This document shows positions 48,329 through 58,878 of a stretch of 64,000 bases of DNA, piece by piece. The stretch's first letter is position 1. Each line of letters begins with the position of its first letter. The position numbers and the translations under genes are program-made. The notes beneath the pieces were generated by a model. That model was not told the DNA's origin. It saw only the letters and a list, made by a program, of their open reading frames with translations, and searched no databases. The stretch is taken from NCBI RefSeq assembly GCF_002211765.1, contig NZ_CP022133.1, forward strand, positions 372,001 to 436,000, written 5' to 3'. The stretch comes from Idiomarina piscisalsi (GTDB lineage: Bacteria; Pseudomonadota; Gammaproteobacteria; Enterobacterales; Alteromonadaceae).

Positions 48329-50586
48329 TAAAACGTCAATGGTTAAGCTACTTATTTTGGACCGGCGTCAAGGTTGGCGTCGCGGTCGCTGCGGTCGTTG
48401 CTGTGTATGCGATATACCTTGACGCTAGCCTGTCTAAGCACTTTAAAACGGAGCGCTATCAAGCTCCGGCGCTTGTCTATGCTGGTGAGCTGCGTTTATA
48501 CCCTGGTTACCCAATACCGCAGTCGACGTTGATAAAAACACTCGAGCGTATTGGCTATAACCGCAGTAACGATACCGAGCAATCTGGCTATTATTCGGTG
48601 GGTAATAGCAGTGTTATGGTTCATCGTCGGCCTTTTGATTTCTCAGACGGCCCACAAATGTCTAAGCGGGTTCAGATTAATTTTTTAAATAATCGTGTGG
48701 CGTCTATTACTTCCTGGCCCAGTGGGAGAGAGCTGGAGAGCTTTCGTTTGGAGCCTGAGCTCATCGGTCGAATTAGTACGTTAAGCAAAGAAGACCGATT
48801 ATTGGTCGGTTTGGAAGTGGTACCTAATCTACTTATTGAAACGTTGCTTCAGGTGGAAGATCGCAACTTCTATCATCATCAAGGCGTTTCTCCTTGGGCA
48901 ATTTTACGTGCGTTGGTCGCCAATCTAAAAGCCGGGCGCACCGTTCAGGGCGGCTCAACCTTAACGCAGCAGTTGGTCAAAAACCTATACCTCACTCGTG
49001 AACAAACGTTATGGCGGAAATTCCATGAGGCCATGATGTCGCTGGTTATTGATTACCGCTTTGATAAAAACACCATATTAGAAACCTATTTAAATGAAGT
49101 GTATTTCGGTCAGGACGGTCGCAATGCGATTCATGGCATTGGGCTGGCCAGTCAGTTCTATTTTGGTAAGCAAGTTCAGGAGCTGTCGGTCTACGAAGTG
49201 GCTTTGCTAATTGGCATGATAAAAGGACCGTCATATTACGACCCAAGACGTTTTCCTGAGCGTGCTCAGGAGCGTCGGGACACCGTGTTAAAGGTGATGT
49301 TTGATCAGGACCTTATCGCTAAATCCACTTATGTCGCTGCGGTACAACGACAATTGGATGTTAGAGAAAGCCGACGTTTAGTGGAGCATCCGTACCCTCA
49401 TTACATGGATATTATTAAGCGTGAAATGAAAACGCTGGCGCTGCCAGATGACTGGCAGGATACGGGCTTAAAGATATATACCCATATGGATGTGAACGCT
49501 CAGGAAGCGGTACAAAAGTCGTTGGCGGGCAAGCTTAAAGAGGATGACAGTGCGCTGGAAGGGGCGATGGTGGTTGCTAATTACCGTCAAGGGACGGTAA
49601 CCGCGTTAGCGGGCGGACGTTTAAGTCAAACCGTTGGGTATAACCGCGCAATAATGGCACTGAGGCCCATTGGTTCTCTTATCAAACCAGTGATATACGC
49701 GACTGCAATGCAGGAATCCGGTGTCGGTTTGCATACCCCGGTGGTTGATGAAGCTATTACACTTGAGGACAAGCAAAGTAAACAGTGGCAGCCGCAAAAC
49801 TACGACAAGGAATTTAAAGGTAGCTTGTTGCTTTATGAAGCGTTGGTTAAGTCACGCAATATTCCGGCGGTGAGAGTGGGCGTGGAAGTCGGTGTGGATA
49901 CCGTCGTTGACTACATGAGACGACTAGGTGTTGTCACGCCTTTGGAAGTATATCCATCGTTGACATTGGGCTCTGCGTCGCTGACGCCGTATGCAGTCAC
50001 ACGAATGTACAGTGCACTGATGAACGATGGCCGATTTCAGCCGCTCTCAGCGATTTCGTCTATTACTACGCATCAGGGCGATGTTTTATATCGGGCCTCT
50101 GAGAAAAATGGGGAGCAGGTGTTTGACACCAAAGTCGCTTATCTGACGAAGTTTGGTTTGCACGGTGTCGTTGCCGAGGGCACAGCGAGCGCCTTACAAC
50201 GAGTGCTTGCTGGACAGAAAGTTGGCGGAAAAACCGGTACGACGAATGATTACCGGGACAGTTGGTTTGTCGCTGTTGACGGTGAACAGGTCGTGACTGC
50301 CTGGCTGGGACGGGATGATAACCAACCGACAGGCCTGACAGGTAGCAGCGGCGCCTTAAGAGTCGTTGCTGATTACTACGAACGTAAACCGCCGTTAAGT
50401 ATGGCGTTGAATGTACCCGAGCCGCTGAAGATGCAGCGATTTCATGAACGGACAGGGCAGCGCATACCGAATGATTGTGGAAATGGCGAATTGTTGCCTG
50501 CAGAAGAAATACGCTTGCCGGATAACATAACCTGTGAGGGCAATATCGAGGAGAAGAGTTGGTGGGACCGCCTGTTTGGAGGCTAG
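48325..50586 (+). CDS. mrcB: Penicillin-binding protein 1B, copy 2
   Basis: This encodes the same 753-residue bifunctional PBP as 27544-29805, with GTG start, GT51 glutamate, GSLIKP and KTGTT sites. The hairpin over the stop codon recurs at 50562-50592. Confidence 0.95.
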   Translation: MIKRQWLSYLFWTGVKVGVAVAAVVAVYAIYLDASLSKHFKTERYQAPALVYAGELRLYPGYPIPQSTLIKTLERIGYNRSNDTEQSGYYSVGNSSVMVHRRPFDFSDGPQMSKRVQINFLNNRVASITSWPSGRELESFRLEPELIGRISTLSKEDRLLVGLEVVPNLLIETLLQVEDRNFYHHQGVSPWAILRALVANLKAGRTVQGGSTLTQQLVKNLYLTREQTLWRKFHEAMMSLVIDYRFDKNTILETYLNEVYFGQDGRNAIHGIGLASQFYFGKQVQELSVYEVALLIGMIKGPSYYDPRRFPERAQERRDTVLKVMFDQDLIAKSTYVAAVQRQLDVRESRRLVEHPYPHYMDIIKREMKTLALPDDWQDTGLKIYTHMDVNAQEAVQKSLAGKLKEDDSALEGAMVVANYRQGTVTALAGGRLSQTVGYNRAIMALRPIGSLIKPVIYATAMQESGVGLHTPVVDEAITLEDKQSKQWQPQNYDKEFKGSLLLYEALVKSRNIPAVRVGVEVGVDTVVDYMRRLGVVTPLEVYPSLTLGSASLTPYAVTRMYSALMNDGRFQPLSAISSITTHQGDVLYRASEKNGEQVFDTKVAYLTKFGLHGVVAEGTASALQRVLAGQKVGGKTGTTNDYRDSWFVAVDGEQVVTAWLGRDDNQPTGLTGSSGALRVVADYYERKPPLSMALNVPEPLKMQRFHERTGQRIPNDCGNGELLPAEEIRLPDNITCEGNIEEKSWWDRLFGG

Positions 50587-50592
50587 TCCCAC
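50562..50592 (+). terminator. Hairpin across the mrcB stop codon, copy 2
   Basis: The same GTGGGAC/GTCCCAC stem as at 29781-29811, in the gap between convergent mrcB and hemL. It has no strong T run. Confidence 0.4.
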
Positions 50593-50620
50593 CGGGTTAT
50601 TCGTTATGAGTGCTGTAGGT

Positions 50621-51904
50621 TTACTTCAGTTGGGTAAAGGCTTTTTCCGCCGCTTGTAAGGTTTTCTCAATGTCGTCTTCAGTGTGTGCCGCTGACATGA
50701 AACCGCCTTCAAACGCGGAAGGTGCAAGGTATACCCCTTCATTCAGCATAGCGTGGTAGAAGGCTTTGAAATGCTCCATATTGCATTGTGTTGCCTGCGC
50801 ATACGACGTCACTTCCGGCTCTTCAGTAAAGAAGAAACCAAACATAGAGCCGGCACGATTCGTTGTCATTGGCACGCCCGCTCTGTTGGCGCGCTCTTGT
50901 AGACCATCCACTAACGCATCGACGCGCCGGTACAACTGGTCATAAAGGCCCGGAGTCGACAGCTGCTGCAATGCAGCTAAGCCTGCGGACATTGCGACAG
51001 GGTTCCCTGATAGTGTACCGGCCTGATAGACAGGCCCTACCGGCGCGATGTAGTCCATGACTTCTTTTTTACCGCCAAAGGCACCCACCGGCATACCACC
51101 ACCAATCACTTTTCCTAAGGTGGTTAAGTCGGGAGTAATGCCATAGCGCTCCTGAGCGCCTCCCGGAGCAACACGGAACCCAGTCATGACTTCGTCAAAA
51201 ATCAGAACCGAACCGTACTCGTCGCAAACGTCACGCAGGCCTTCTAAAAAGCCGGGAACAGGCGGGATACAGTTCATATTGCCGGCAACTGGCTCAACGA
51301 TAATACAAGCAATATCGTCGCCGAACTCTTTAAATGCGTCTTTAACTGAATCGATGTCGTTGTAGTTCACGGTCAGCGTATGTTTCGCCAGGTCTTCCGG
51401 AATACCCGGCGAGTTAGGAACTCCTAAGGTCAACGCGCCCGAGCCTGCTTTGACCAGCAGTGAGTCAGCGTGACCGTGGTAGTTACCTTCAAACTTCAGA
51501 ATTTTGTCACGGCCGGTGTAGCCACGCGCTAGGCGGATAGCCGTCATGGTGGCTTCGGTGCCGGAGTTCACCATACGGACTTTTTCAATCGACGGTACGA
51601 TTTTGCGAATGGTTTCCGCCATAGTGATTTCAATTTCCGTTGGCGTACCAAAGCTTAAACCACGTTTTGCGGCCGCTAAGGTTGCTTCTAAAACGGCAGG
51701 GTGGTTGTGCCCGAGAATCATTGGCCCCCATGAGCCAACGTAGTCAATGTAACGTTTACCGTCGGCATCAATCATATAAGCGCCTTCTGCGCTTTCAAAA
51801 AATATCGGTGTGCCACCAACGCCGCTAAAGGCTCGAACCGGCGAGTTAACGCCGCCGGGAATGCTAACTTGTGCTTGCTTGAATAAATCTTCTGAACGAC
51901 TCAT
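50621..51904 (-). CDS. hemL: Glutamate-1-semialdehyde aminomutase, copy 2
   Basis: This encodes the same 427-residue PLP enzyme as 29840-31123, with the [10 protein letters not shown] lysine site intact. It lies 15 bases after pyrB copy 2. Confidence 0.95.
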   Translation of the reverse strand: MSRSEDLFKQAQVSIPGGVNSPVRAFSGVGGTPIFFESAEGAYMIDADGKRYIDYVGSWGPMILGHNHPAVLEATLAAAKRGLSFGTPTEIEITMAETIRKIVPSIEKVRMVNSGTEATMTAIRLARGYTGRDKILKFEGNYHGHADSLLVKAGSGALTLGVPNSPGIPEDLAKHTLTVNYNDIDSVKDAFKEFGDDIACIIVEPVAGNMNCIPPVPGFLEGLRDVCDEYGSVLIFDEVMTGFRVAPGGAQERYGITPDLTTLGKVIGGGMPVGAFGGKKEVMDYIAPVGPVYQAGTLSGNPVAMSAGLAALQQLSTPGLYDQLYRRVDALVDGLQERANRAGVPMTTNRAGSMFGFFFTEEPEVTSYAQATQCNMEHFKAFYHAMLNEGVYLAPSAFEGGFMSAAHTEDDIEKTLQAAEKAFTQLK

Positions 51905-51919
51905 GCCGCAGTTACCTCT

Positions 51920-52936
51920 TTATAGTTGGCTTTTTTCGCTGTACCAGATGACATCACATTCGTGTTTGTCGACCTGGTCAACTACGCCTAATGTCAGTGC
52001 AAATAGCGCCATACGAATGAGCACTCCGTTGTCCGCCTGTCTGAAAATAGCCAGGTTTGGGTTCTGGTTGAGATCATTGTCGAGCTCGTTCGCTTCTGCT
52101 CGTGAATCTCTTGGCAACGGGTGCATAATGACGGTATTGGGCTTGTAATGCTTAGTGTAAATGTCCTGATTTAAACGGAATTTACCGCGATATTGATCAG
52201 CGTCTTCGGGACTGGCGAAACGCTCTTGCTGGATGCGAGTCTGGTACACAATGTCGGCATCAACAATGCCGTCGACTTTTTCCGTGATAGTCACCTGATG
52301 ACCGGCGCTATCCAGGGTGGCTAATACCGACTCAGGCATCGACAGTTCACGCGGAGAAATCAGCGTGAACTTAATGTTTTTATACATGGACAGCAGTGTC
52401 GATAATGAGTGAACCGTACGTCCGTACTTTAAGTCACCAATCATGCAGATGTGCATGTTATCAATGCTCTGTTGGTGATAAGCCAGTTCTTTTTCGATGG
52501 TGTACAGGTCGAGAAGTGCCTGAGTCGGATGCTCATTAGCGCCGTCACCACCATTAATGACCGGTACCCGGCTACCACTGGCAAACTCTTTCACCGAACC
52601 CGATTTCGGGTGGCGCATAGCGATAACGTCGCTATAGCTGCTGAGCACGCGGGCGGTGTCGTAGAGAGACTCGCCTTTGGCAATCGCTGAGCTTTCCATG
52701 CCGGTCGTTTCACGAACTTCGCCGCCGAGCAAATTAAAAGCGGTGCCGAAGCTTACCCGGGTACGTGTTGAAGGCTCGAAGAATAAGTTGCCGAGAATAG
52801 CACCGTCCAATACTCGGGTTCGTTTTTTACGACGAGCATAGGGTTGCATTTTATCAGCAACGGAAAAGATATAATCGATACTGTCTCGGTCGAACTGGTT
52901 GACTGAGAGAATGTTGGAACCGGTGAAATTCATCAA
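51920..52936 (-). CDS. pyrB: Aspartate carbamoyltransferase, copy 2
   Basis: This encodes the same 338-residue protein as 31139-32155, with FFEPSTRTRVSF and HPLPRDSRA present. Again there is no pyrI neighbour. Confidence 0.95.
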   Translation of the reverse strand: MMNFTGSNILSVNQFDRDSIDYIFSVADKMQPYARRKKRTRVLDGAILGNLFFEPSTRTRVSFGTAFNLLGGEVRETTGMESSAIAKGESLYDTARVLSSYSDVIAMRHPKSGSVKEFASGSRVPVINGGDGANEHPTQALLDLYTIEKELAYHQQSIDNMHICMIGDLKYGRTVHSLSTLLSMYKNIKFTLISPRELSMPESVLATLDSAGHQVTITEKVDGIVDADIVYQTRIQQERFASPEDADQYRGKFRLNQDIYTKHYKPNTVIMHPLPRDSRAEANELDNDLNQNPNLAIFRQADNGVLIRMALFALTLGVVDQVDKHECDVIWYSEKSQL

Positions 52937-53003
52937 TAGGTGCGCCTCTGCCGCCGAATGTCACTGGACGCACACTATAGCAAAGTCAGCACCGTTTTAG
53001 AAT

Positions 53004-53435
53004 CTAATACGGCTTCACCACGGCTAAAATAATAATCGCGAAAAGCGCCAGAACCGGCAGTTCATTAAAGACTCGATAAAAGCGATGACTTTTCGTATTT
53101 TTACCGTTCTTAAAGTCCCTCAATAATTTGAAGCAGTAGCCGTGGTACGCGTATAAAAGCGTGACTAAAACCAATTTGGTATGCATCCAGCCACTGGCGG
53201 CAAACCAAGCAGAACCGTAGGCAAAAATGAGCACCAGTCCAAAAACCAGAGTTAAAATTGCAAATGGTGTGACAAAGAACAGTAAGCGTCTTTCCATCAC
53301 GCAAAACTGTTCGTGTACCGCGGGTTTAGCATTCATGGCGTGATACACAAACAGCCGGGGTAAGTAAAAAATACCCGCAAACCAGGCCACCATAAAGGCA
53401 ATATGCAATGCTTTAACCCATAAAATCCACGTCAT
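53004..53435 (-). CDS. hemJ: Protoporphyrinogen oxidase HemJ, copy 2
   Basis: This encodes the same 143-residue four-helix membrane protein as 32223-32654, overlapping the stop of clcA by 4 bases. Here the upstream clcA is intact, so this copy shows the true operon. Confidence 0.92.
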   Translation of the reverse strand: MTWILWVKALHIAFMVAWFAGIFYLPRLFVYHAMNAKPAVHEQFCVMERRLLFFVTPFAILTLVFGLVLIFAYGSAWFAASGWMHTKLVLVTLLYAYHGYCFKLLRDFKNGKNTKSHRFYRVFNELPVLALFAIIILAVVKPY

Positions 53436-55120
53436 GCTAACTCTCTTTGTAATGCTTTACGGACGGTTTCCCACGTCACTATGCCACACGGGTGTTCACC
53501 GTTTGATTCATAAATATACACCGCACCACGGCGCTGTTGTCCAATTTCATCATACACTTCAGCCAGTGTTGAGGTGATACGCAAACCTTTAATAGGTGTA
53601 TAGCTCAAACTGGGGCTGTCACCAGCGGTAATATCATAGGATACAAGACGGTACAGAGGCTGGTTGTCTTCATCCACGGACATGACGATAACCGTTTTTG
53701 CCTGGGCGGATTCCAGGGAGTCGACCAACTCATTCTGGGTGGGTTCGAGCAAGAGTTTAAAGTCCGTCTCCATGACGTTTTCGACGCCGGTTTTCTGCAG
53801 CGCTACGTGCACAGGAGCCAGTTGGTAGGGCAGATCTTGTAACTCCAACTGAGCGATAAAAATTGATTTTGATTTAAACAGCTGACTGGATATCAGATAA
53901 GCCGGGACAATCACCATCATTGCCGGAATAATAATTTCGACACTGCGAGATAACTCAACAATCGCCAGAAGTGCCGCCATAGGTGCGTGAATGCAAGCTG
54001 CCAAAATACCGGCCATGCCAAGTAGAATGAAACTGTCAAAAGACAAGGCTTGTTGAATACCTAATACATCCACCGCGCCCACGAAAACTGCCGCGATGAT
54101 GGCACCGATACCGAACACCGCACCAATTAAGCCGCCCGGAATGCCCATGCCAAGTGCAATAGCTGCCGCAAATAGCTTGGCAAGCAATAACGTGGTGAGC
54201 AAGGACATTTCGCCCTGGTGATTAAGCACCTGCTCAATAGCGGTTAGTCCGGGACCTAAACTGGTTGGAATAATAACTGCCAGAGAAGCGGTAATAATGC
54301 CTGCGAACAGAAGCCGGGTTAGTAAGGACATGTCTTTGACTGTATCCATAACATCCAGCATGAGCTTTTTAAAAATCACACCGACGACGCCCAGCACTAC
54401 GCCAAGAATGACGACCCAGGGCAATTGAGTGGTGGGAATATCCTGTGCCGACAACATGGCAAGTTCAGAAGCGACGCCAAAGATTTCTTCTGTTATTAAT
54501 GAGCCCGCTACCGCTGACAGCATGACCGGGATGAACACGTGAACTTTGTATTCGCGCAAAACCACTTCCATGACCAGCACCATGGCGGCGAGAGGTGTAT
54601 TAAATGAGGCTGCAATAGCGGCCGCAATACCGCAGGCGGCTAGTGTTCGTAAGGCGTTCTTAGGGGCGTCAACATGAAAGCCCAGCCAAGTGGAGGCTGC
54701 GGCGCCTAAATGAACCGCGGGACCTTCGCGACCAACACTGTAGCCCGCAATAAGAGCAATAATACCGCCAAAAAACTGGTTAACGGTGCTGCGCCACGGG
54801 AGCATCCCGTAATGCTGCTTCATGCGATGGATGACATAGGGAATGCCCATACGCACGTAGCGCGAACCCGATAAACGAAAAATACCGTAAATAAGTAACG
54901 CGGCGGCAATGGGTATGATAAAACGGAGCGTTGTTGGCAAGGGTTCCTGCCAGTAAGTGTCGTTACCAATGAGATGAGCGCCGTACTCAATGGCAAAACG
55001 GAAACCGGCAATCATTAATGCGGCGAGCACGCCCCCGGCTAACCCCAACAAACAGATAGCAATTGTTGTTGTCGGCATGGCCAACTGCTTGCGTAATTGC
55101 TGTCTTAATAAAGGCGCCAT
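53432..55120 (-). CDS. clcA: ClC-family chloride channel/antiporter with C-terminal CBS region (intact copy)
   Basis: A 562-residue inner membrane protein, the intact form of the gene. About 420 residues form the ClC membrane domain: the GREGPAVHLG motif holds the external gating glutamate, and GMGIPGGLIGAVFGIGA corresponds to the later anion-pathway loop. A cytoplasmic C-terminal region (about 440-560) resembles CBS domains. Proteins of this type move chloride, often in exchange for protons. An Asn-rich or Ser-type GSGIP motif is not evident, so transport stoichiometry is uncertain. It is coupled to hemJ by a 4-base overlap and divergent from the DUF6776 gene. Confidence 0.92.
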   Translation of the reverse strand: MAPLLRQQLRKQLAMPTTTIAICLLGLAGGVLAALMIAGFRFAIEYGAHLIGNDTYWQEPLPTTLRFIIPIAAALLIYGIFRLSGSRYVRMGIPYVIHRMKQHYGMLPWRSTVNQFFGGIIALIAGYSVGREGPAVHLGAAASTWLGFHVDAPKNALRTLAACGIAAAIAASFNTPLAAMVLVMEVVLREYKVHVFIPVMLSAVAGSLITEEIFGVASELAMLSAQDIPTTQLPWVVILGVVLGVVGVIFKKLMLDVMDTVKDMSLLTRLLFAGIITASLAVIIPTSLGPGLTAIEQVLNHQGEMSLLTTLLLAKLFAAAIALGMGIPGGLIGAVFGIGAIIAAVFVGAVDVLGIQQALSFDSFILLGMAGILAACIHAPMAALLAIVELSRSVEIIIPAMMVIVPAYLISSQLFKSKSIFIAQLELQDLPYQLAPVHVALQKTGVENVMETDFKLLLEPTQNELVDSLESAQAKTVIVMSVDEDNQPLYRLVSYDITAGDSPSLSYTPIKGLRITSTLAEVYDEIGQQRRGAVYIYESNGEHPCGIVTWETVRKALQRELA

Positions 55121-55214
55121 TTAATGTTGTTCCTTACACTAAACCAAGGCTCAAGGCTTGCATATTTATCAATAACATATCAGCATAAGCGGCTAATGGA
55201 AATGAGCGAGTATT

Positions 55215-55961
55215 ATGAAGCTGTATTTTAATCTCAAATATTGGCAAAAGCGTATCGGCAGGCTGCCAACTTTTTTGGCGGTGGCGGGTTTAGTCGTACT
55301 TTTTGCCTATTTAGCTTACCTTGCCGGCGTTTGGCATGCGAACTCGTTGAAAGAAACGGTCAGAGAGCAGTCCAATCAACTGGACGATATGTATAAACGT
55401 CTGGAGCAGATGGAATATCAGCGTCACGTAATGCAAGTGGAACTGGATATTGAGCGCTCATCGAATCAAAGCTTGCAGGACGAGCTAACGGCACTACAAA
55501 ATGACAACTATGCCTTGCGCCGGGATCTCGCGTTTTACCAGAAAATAATGGCACCCGAGTTACAGCAAGGTGGGGTAACTATCGACTCCATTACGGTGAC
55601 ACCGAATCAGGCCGACAAACACTTCCATTTCTCGTTGGCTGTTCTGCAGATTGAGCAACGCCGGCGCTTCGTGGAAGGGCGGGTCGCTATTGATTTAGTG
55701 GGACGAGTTAACGGTGAAAAGCGCCGCTTTGACCTGATGAAATTAGCCAATATTAGTGCCGATGAACGTCACTTCACCATGCGTTATTTCTCAGTATACG
55801 AAGGTGACTTTTTCATGCCTGAAGGACTTGTACCTGAGCGTATTGATGTGTCGGTTACATTAACCGACGGAGGACGTGGCACGTTAAATCGTTCGTTCTT
55901 TTGGAAAGACATTCGAAAAGGTCAGCCGGCAACGAATGTCAGGACTGACGGCGATACTTGA
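55215..55961 (+). CDS. DUF6776 family coiled-coil membrane protein, copy 2
   Basis: This encodes the same 248-residue product as 34433-35179. The offset between copies becomes 20,782 here, reflecting the one-base loss in clcA of copy 1. Confidence 0.78.
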   Translation: MKLYFNLKYWQKRIGRLPTFLAVAGLVVLFAYLAYLAGVWHANSLKETVREQSNQLDDMYKRLEQMEYQRHVMQVELDIERSSNQSLQDELTALQNDNYALRRDLAFYQKIMAPELQQGGVTIDSITVTPNQADKHFHFSLAVLQIEQRRRFVEGRVAIDLVGRVNGEKRRFDLMKLANISADERHFTMRYFSVYEGDFFMPEGLVPERIDVSVTLTDGGRGTLNRSFFWKDIRKGQPATNVRTDGDT

Positions 55962-56016
55962 CCAAAATAGTCAGGTAAGAGAAAATGCCCACAGAGTTCA
56001 ACGAGGGTGAGACACT

Positions 56017-56367
56017 ATGAGCAGTTCTGCGGAAACAGCGGTACCTATTGAGTTTACCGAACAAGCCGCAAAAAAAGTGAGCCAGCTGATTGCGGAAGAA
56101 GAAAATCCGAACTTGAAGCTGCGCGTCTATGTGACGGGCGGTGGTTGCTCAGGTTTTCAATATGGCTTTACCTTTGATGAAACCCCTAATCCGGGCGATA
56201 TGCAGGTTGAAAAAGAAGGGGTGACTTTACTGGTTGATCCAATGAGTCTCCAGTACCTCATGGGCGGCATTGTTAGCTATGAAGAAGGCTTACAGGGTTC
56301 GCGTTTTTTCGTTGACAACCCGAATGCCACTACCACTTGTGGTTGTGGTTCAAGTTTCTCTATCTAA
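56017..56367 (+). CDS. erpA: Iron-sulfur cluster insertion protein ErpA, copy 2
   Basis: This encodes the same 116-residue protein as 35235-35585, with Cys44, Cys108 and Cys110 conserved. It is followed by the same hairpin and T run. Confidence 0.95.
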   Translation: MSSSAETAVPIEFTEQAAKKVSQLIAEEENPNLKLRVYVTGGGCSGFQYGFTFDETPNPGDMQVEKEGVTLLVDPMSLQYLMGGIVSYEEGLQGSRFFVDNPNATTTCGCGSSFSI

Positions 56368-56419
56368 GCCCTCCAAAACACTCGCTTAAGCTGAAACCAG
56401 CACGCATTTGCGCTAAAAT

Positions 56420-56448
56420 AACCTCACCATTTGTTGTGAGGTTTTTTT
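56420..56448 (+). terminator. erpA terminator / pepQ ribosome-site hairpin, copy 2
   Basis: The same AACCTCAC/GTGAGGTT stem and T run as at 35638-35666. The pepQ ATG follows directly at 56449, with its GAGG in the 3' arm of the stem. Confidence 0.75.
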
Positions 56449-57768
56449 ATGAGTGCATACGCTGAACACATTAAAACCGTTTGTGAGCGCTTCGATAAGG
56501 CACTGGCAGATACAGGTTTTGACTCAACTCTGATTTATTCAGGTCAACCACGCGTTGATTTCCTTGATGACAACGCACCTCCGTACCGAGTCAACCCATT
56601 GTTTAAATACTGGGTACCCGTCACAGAAAGCCCGAAAAGTGCGATTTTTTATCGCAAAGGTAGTCAGCGTCCAACGGTGTATCTATTTCAGGCAAAAGAC
56701 TTTTGGCACGCACCGGTCAATGTACCGGAAGAAGAATGGCAGCAGTATGTCGATTTAAAAATTATCGATGACCTTAGTGTTATGACTGACGATATCGGTA
56801 GCGCTCTTGCCAATGCAGCTTTTATCGGTGAAGACTTCGCAGAGCCTGTTCACAGCTGGAATGTAAAAGCTCGTAACCCACAGAACTTAATTGATCACTT
56901 GCACTTTCACAGAGCCGTAAAAACGGAGTGGGAAGTCGAGAATTTGCGCGAAGCCAATAAGCTGGCCGCGAAAGCGCATGTCGCTGCGAAAGAAGCCTTC
57001 TATGCTGAGAAAAGTGAGTTGGAAATTCATCATGCCTACTTAGCGGCAATTGATTTTCGTGAGTCACAAGTCCCTTATAACAGCATTGTGGCTCTGAATA
57101 GCCACTCAGCAATTTTGCATTACGATGTGTATGATACCGAGCCACCTAAGCAGTTTCGCTCTTTCCTGATTGATGCTGGCGCACGTTATCGTGGCTACTG
57201 CGCTGACATCACGCGTTCTTATGCGTATGAAGAAGGCTTTTATGCGGACTTAGTGGAGGCGATGGATAACGCTCAAAGAGACTTACTGAGTGAAATTAAG
57301 CCTGGTGTTAACTATTACGATTTACACGTCTCGATGCACTTGAAAGTGGCTCAGATTTTGAGTGACTTTGGCTTTATCAGTGGCGATGCACAAAGTATTT
57401 ACGACAAAGGTTACACCAGTGCTTTTATGCCTCACGGCTTGGGTCACTTTATTGGTTTGCAGGTTCATGACGTTGGTGGCTTCCTGAAGTCTGATGATGG
57501 CAGCAGTTACGAGCGTAGTGAGCGTCATCCATTCTTGCGTTTGCTTCGTGATATTGAAGAAGGTCAGGTGTTTACCATTGAGCCGGGTCTCTATGTTGTT
57601 GACCAGTTGCTCGAAGAACACAAAGACAGCGGCGACATTAACTGGGATAAGGTTGACGAGTTACGGCCGTATGGCGGTGTTCGTATTGAAGACAGCATTG
57701 TTGTCGGTAAAGACGGAAACAACGAGAACTTGACTCGTGATGCTTTTAAAGCGCTGGGCGCAGAGTAA
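56449..57768 (+). CDS. pepQ: Xaa-Pro dipeptidase, copy 2
   Basis: This encodes the same 439-residue prolidase as 35667-36986, with all metal ligands present. It converges with anmK at three bases. Confidence 0.95.
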   Translation: MSAYAEHIKTVCERFDKALADTGFDSTLIYSGQPRVDFLDDNAPPYRVNPLFKYWVPVTESPKSAIFYRKGSQRPTVYLFQAKDFWHAPVNVPEEEWQQYVDLKIIDDLSVMTDDIGSALANAAFIGEDFAEPVHSWNVKARNPQNLIDHLHFHRAVKTEWEVENLREANKLAAKAHVAAKEAFYAEKSELEIHHAYLAAIDFRESQVPYNSIVALNSHSAILHYDVYDTEPPKQFRSFLIDAGARYRGYCADITRSYAYEEGFYADLVEAMDNAQRDLLSEIKPGVNYYDLHVSMHLKVAQILSDFGFISGDAQSIYDKGYTSAFMPHGLGHFIGLQVHDVGGFLKSDDGSSYERSERHPFLRLLRDIEEGQVFTIEPGLYVVDQLLEEHKDSGDINWDKVDELRPYGGVRIEDSIVVGKDGNNENLTRDAFKALGAE

Positions 57769-57771
57769 AGT

Positions 57772-58878
57772 TTAAGCAAATAACGTTTTAGAACCGAGTA
57801 CAACCGGGGCCGCTGCACCTGTGACTGCAGGGTGGTTCCCCGGTCTTTTATGCTCATAGCACCAACCTAACCAGGCAAATGCCATTGCCTCAACCCATTG
57901 AGGGTCAACTCCAAGCTCTTGCGTCGTTCCACATATCGTCGAACCGAGGCGCTGGGTGATTTCTGTTATGAGCAGCTCATTGTTGGTACCGCCTCCGCAG
58001 AAGTAAACCTGTTCAGGCTTCGTGGGTAAACCGTTAATTTCGTTACTTAGCGTTTCGGCAGTGAGTGCGAGCAAGGTTCTTTGAACATCTTCAGGTGTGT
58101 AGTTCGCTTTGAGAAGCGGCTCTAAATACGCCAGGTTAAACTCTTCACGGCCAGTACTCTTTGGCGCTTTGCGAGAAAAGAATGGATGTTGTAGTAACAC
58201 ATTTAACAGCTCTTCTATAACCTTGCCCTGACTCGCTAAGTGGCCATTCTCATCGTAGCTTTTGTTTGCATTGCAGTGTTGTATCCATTGGTCCATCAAG
58301 GTATTGGCCGGGCCTGTATCAAAGCCGAGCAGTTGTTGCTGAGGACCTAACCAAGTGATGTTGGCAATGCCACCTAAGTTAACAATAGCGACACTTTTCT
58401 CCCGTTGCGCGAAAATGTGCCTGTGAAACGCCGGGACTAATGGAGCGCCCTGACCGCCGGCAGCAACGTCTTTGCGGCGAAAGTCATGTATGACGTCTAT
58501 TTGGGTGTTAAATGCCAGCCTGGAAGGGTCACCTAACTGTAGCGTGTAAGGCGAACGATGACCGGGTTTGTGACGAACGGTTTGACCATGACTGGCTATG
58601 GCGGTGACATTCCCAGCCGGCACTTGAGCCTTGCTCAGTAACTCGTTTACCGCAACAGCAGAGTGCTCAGAAAAAAGTACATCCAACTCAGCGAACTCAT
58701 CGGCACGCCATTGGTCACTCACGCTAAGCTGTAAGAGCCGATTACGCAGCTCAATTGGAATAGGGAAGCTAAGGGATGTATGTAGAGCAGGCTTTCCGTC
58801 AGCGTCTATCTGAACCAGCACGGCGTCAGTCGCGTCCATGCTGGTTCCTGACATTAAGCCAACATAAAGCTCGGACAT
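57772..58878 (-). CDS. anmK: Anhydro-N-acetylmuramic acid kinase, copy 2
   Basis: This encodes the same 368-residue kinase as 36990-38096. Its start overlaps the stop of the intact M23 peptidase gene by one base, showing the natural two-gene unit. Confidence 0.95.
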   Translation of the reverse strand: MSELYVGLMSGTSMDATDAVLVQIDADGKPALHTSLSFPIPIELRNRLLQLSVSDQWRADEFAELDVLFSEHSAVAVNELLSKAQVPAGNVTAIASHGQTVRHKPGHRSPYTLQLGDPSRLAFNTQIDVIHDFRRKDVAAGGQGAPLVPAFHRHIFAQREKSVAIVNLGGIANITWLGPQQQLLGFDTGPANTLMDQWIQHCNANKSYDENGHLASQGKVIEELLNVLLQHPFFSRKAPKSTGREEFNLAYLEPLLKANYTPEDVQRTLLALTAETLSNEINGLPTKPEQVYFCGGGTNNELLITEITQRLGSTICGTTQELGVDPQWVEAMAFAWLGWCYEHKRPGNHPAVTGAAAPVVLGSKTLFA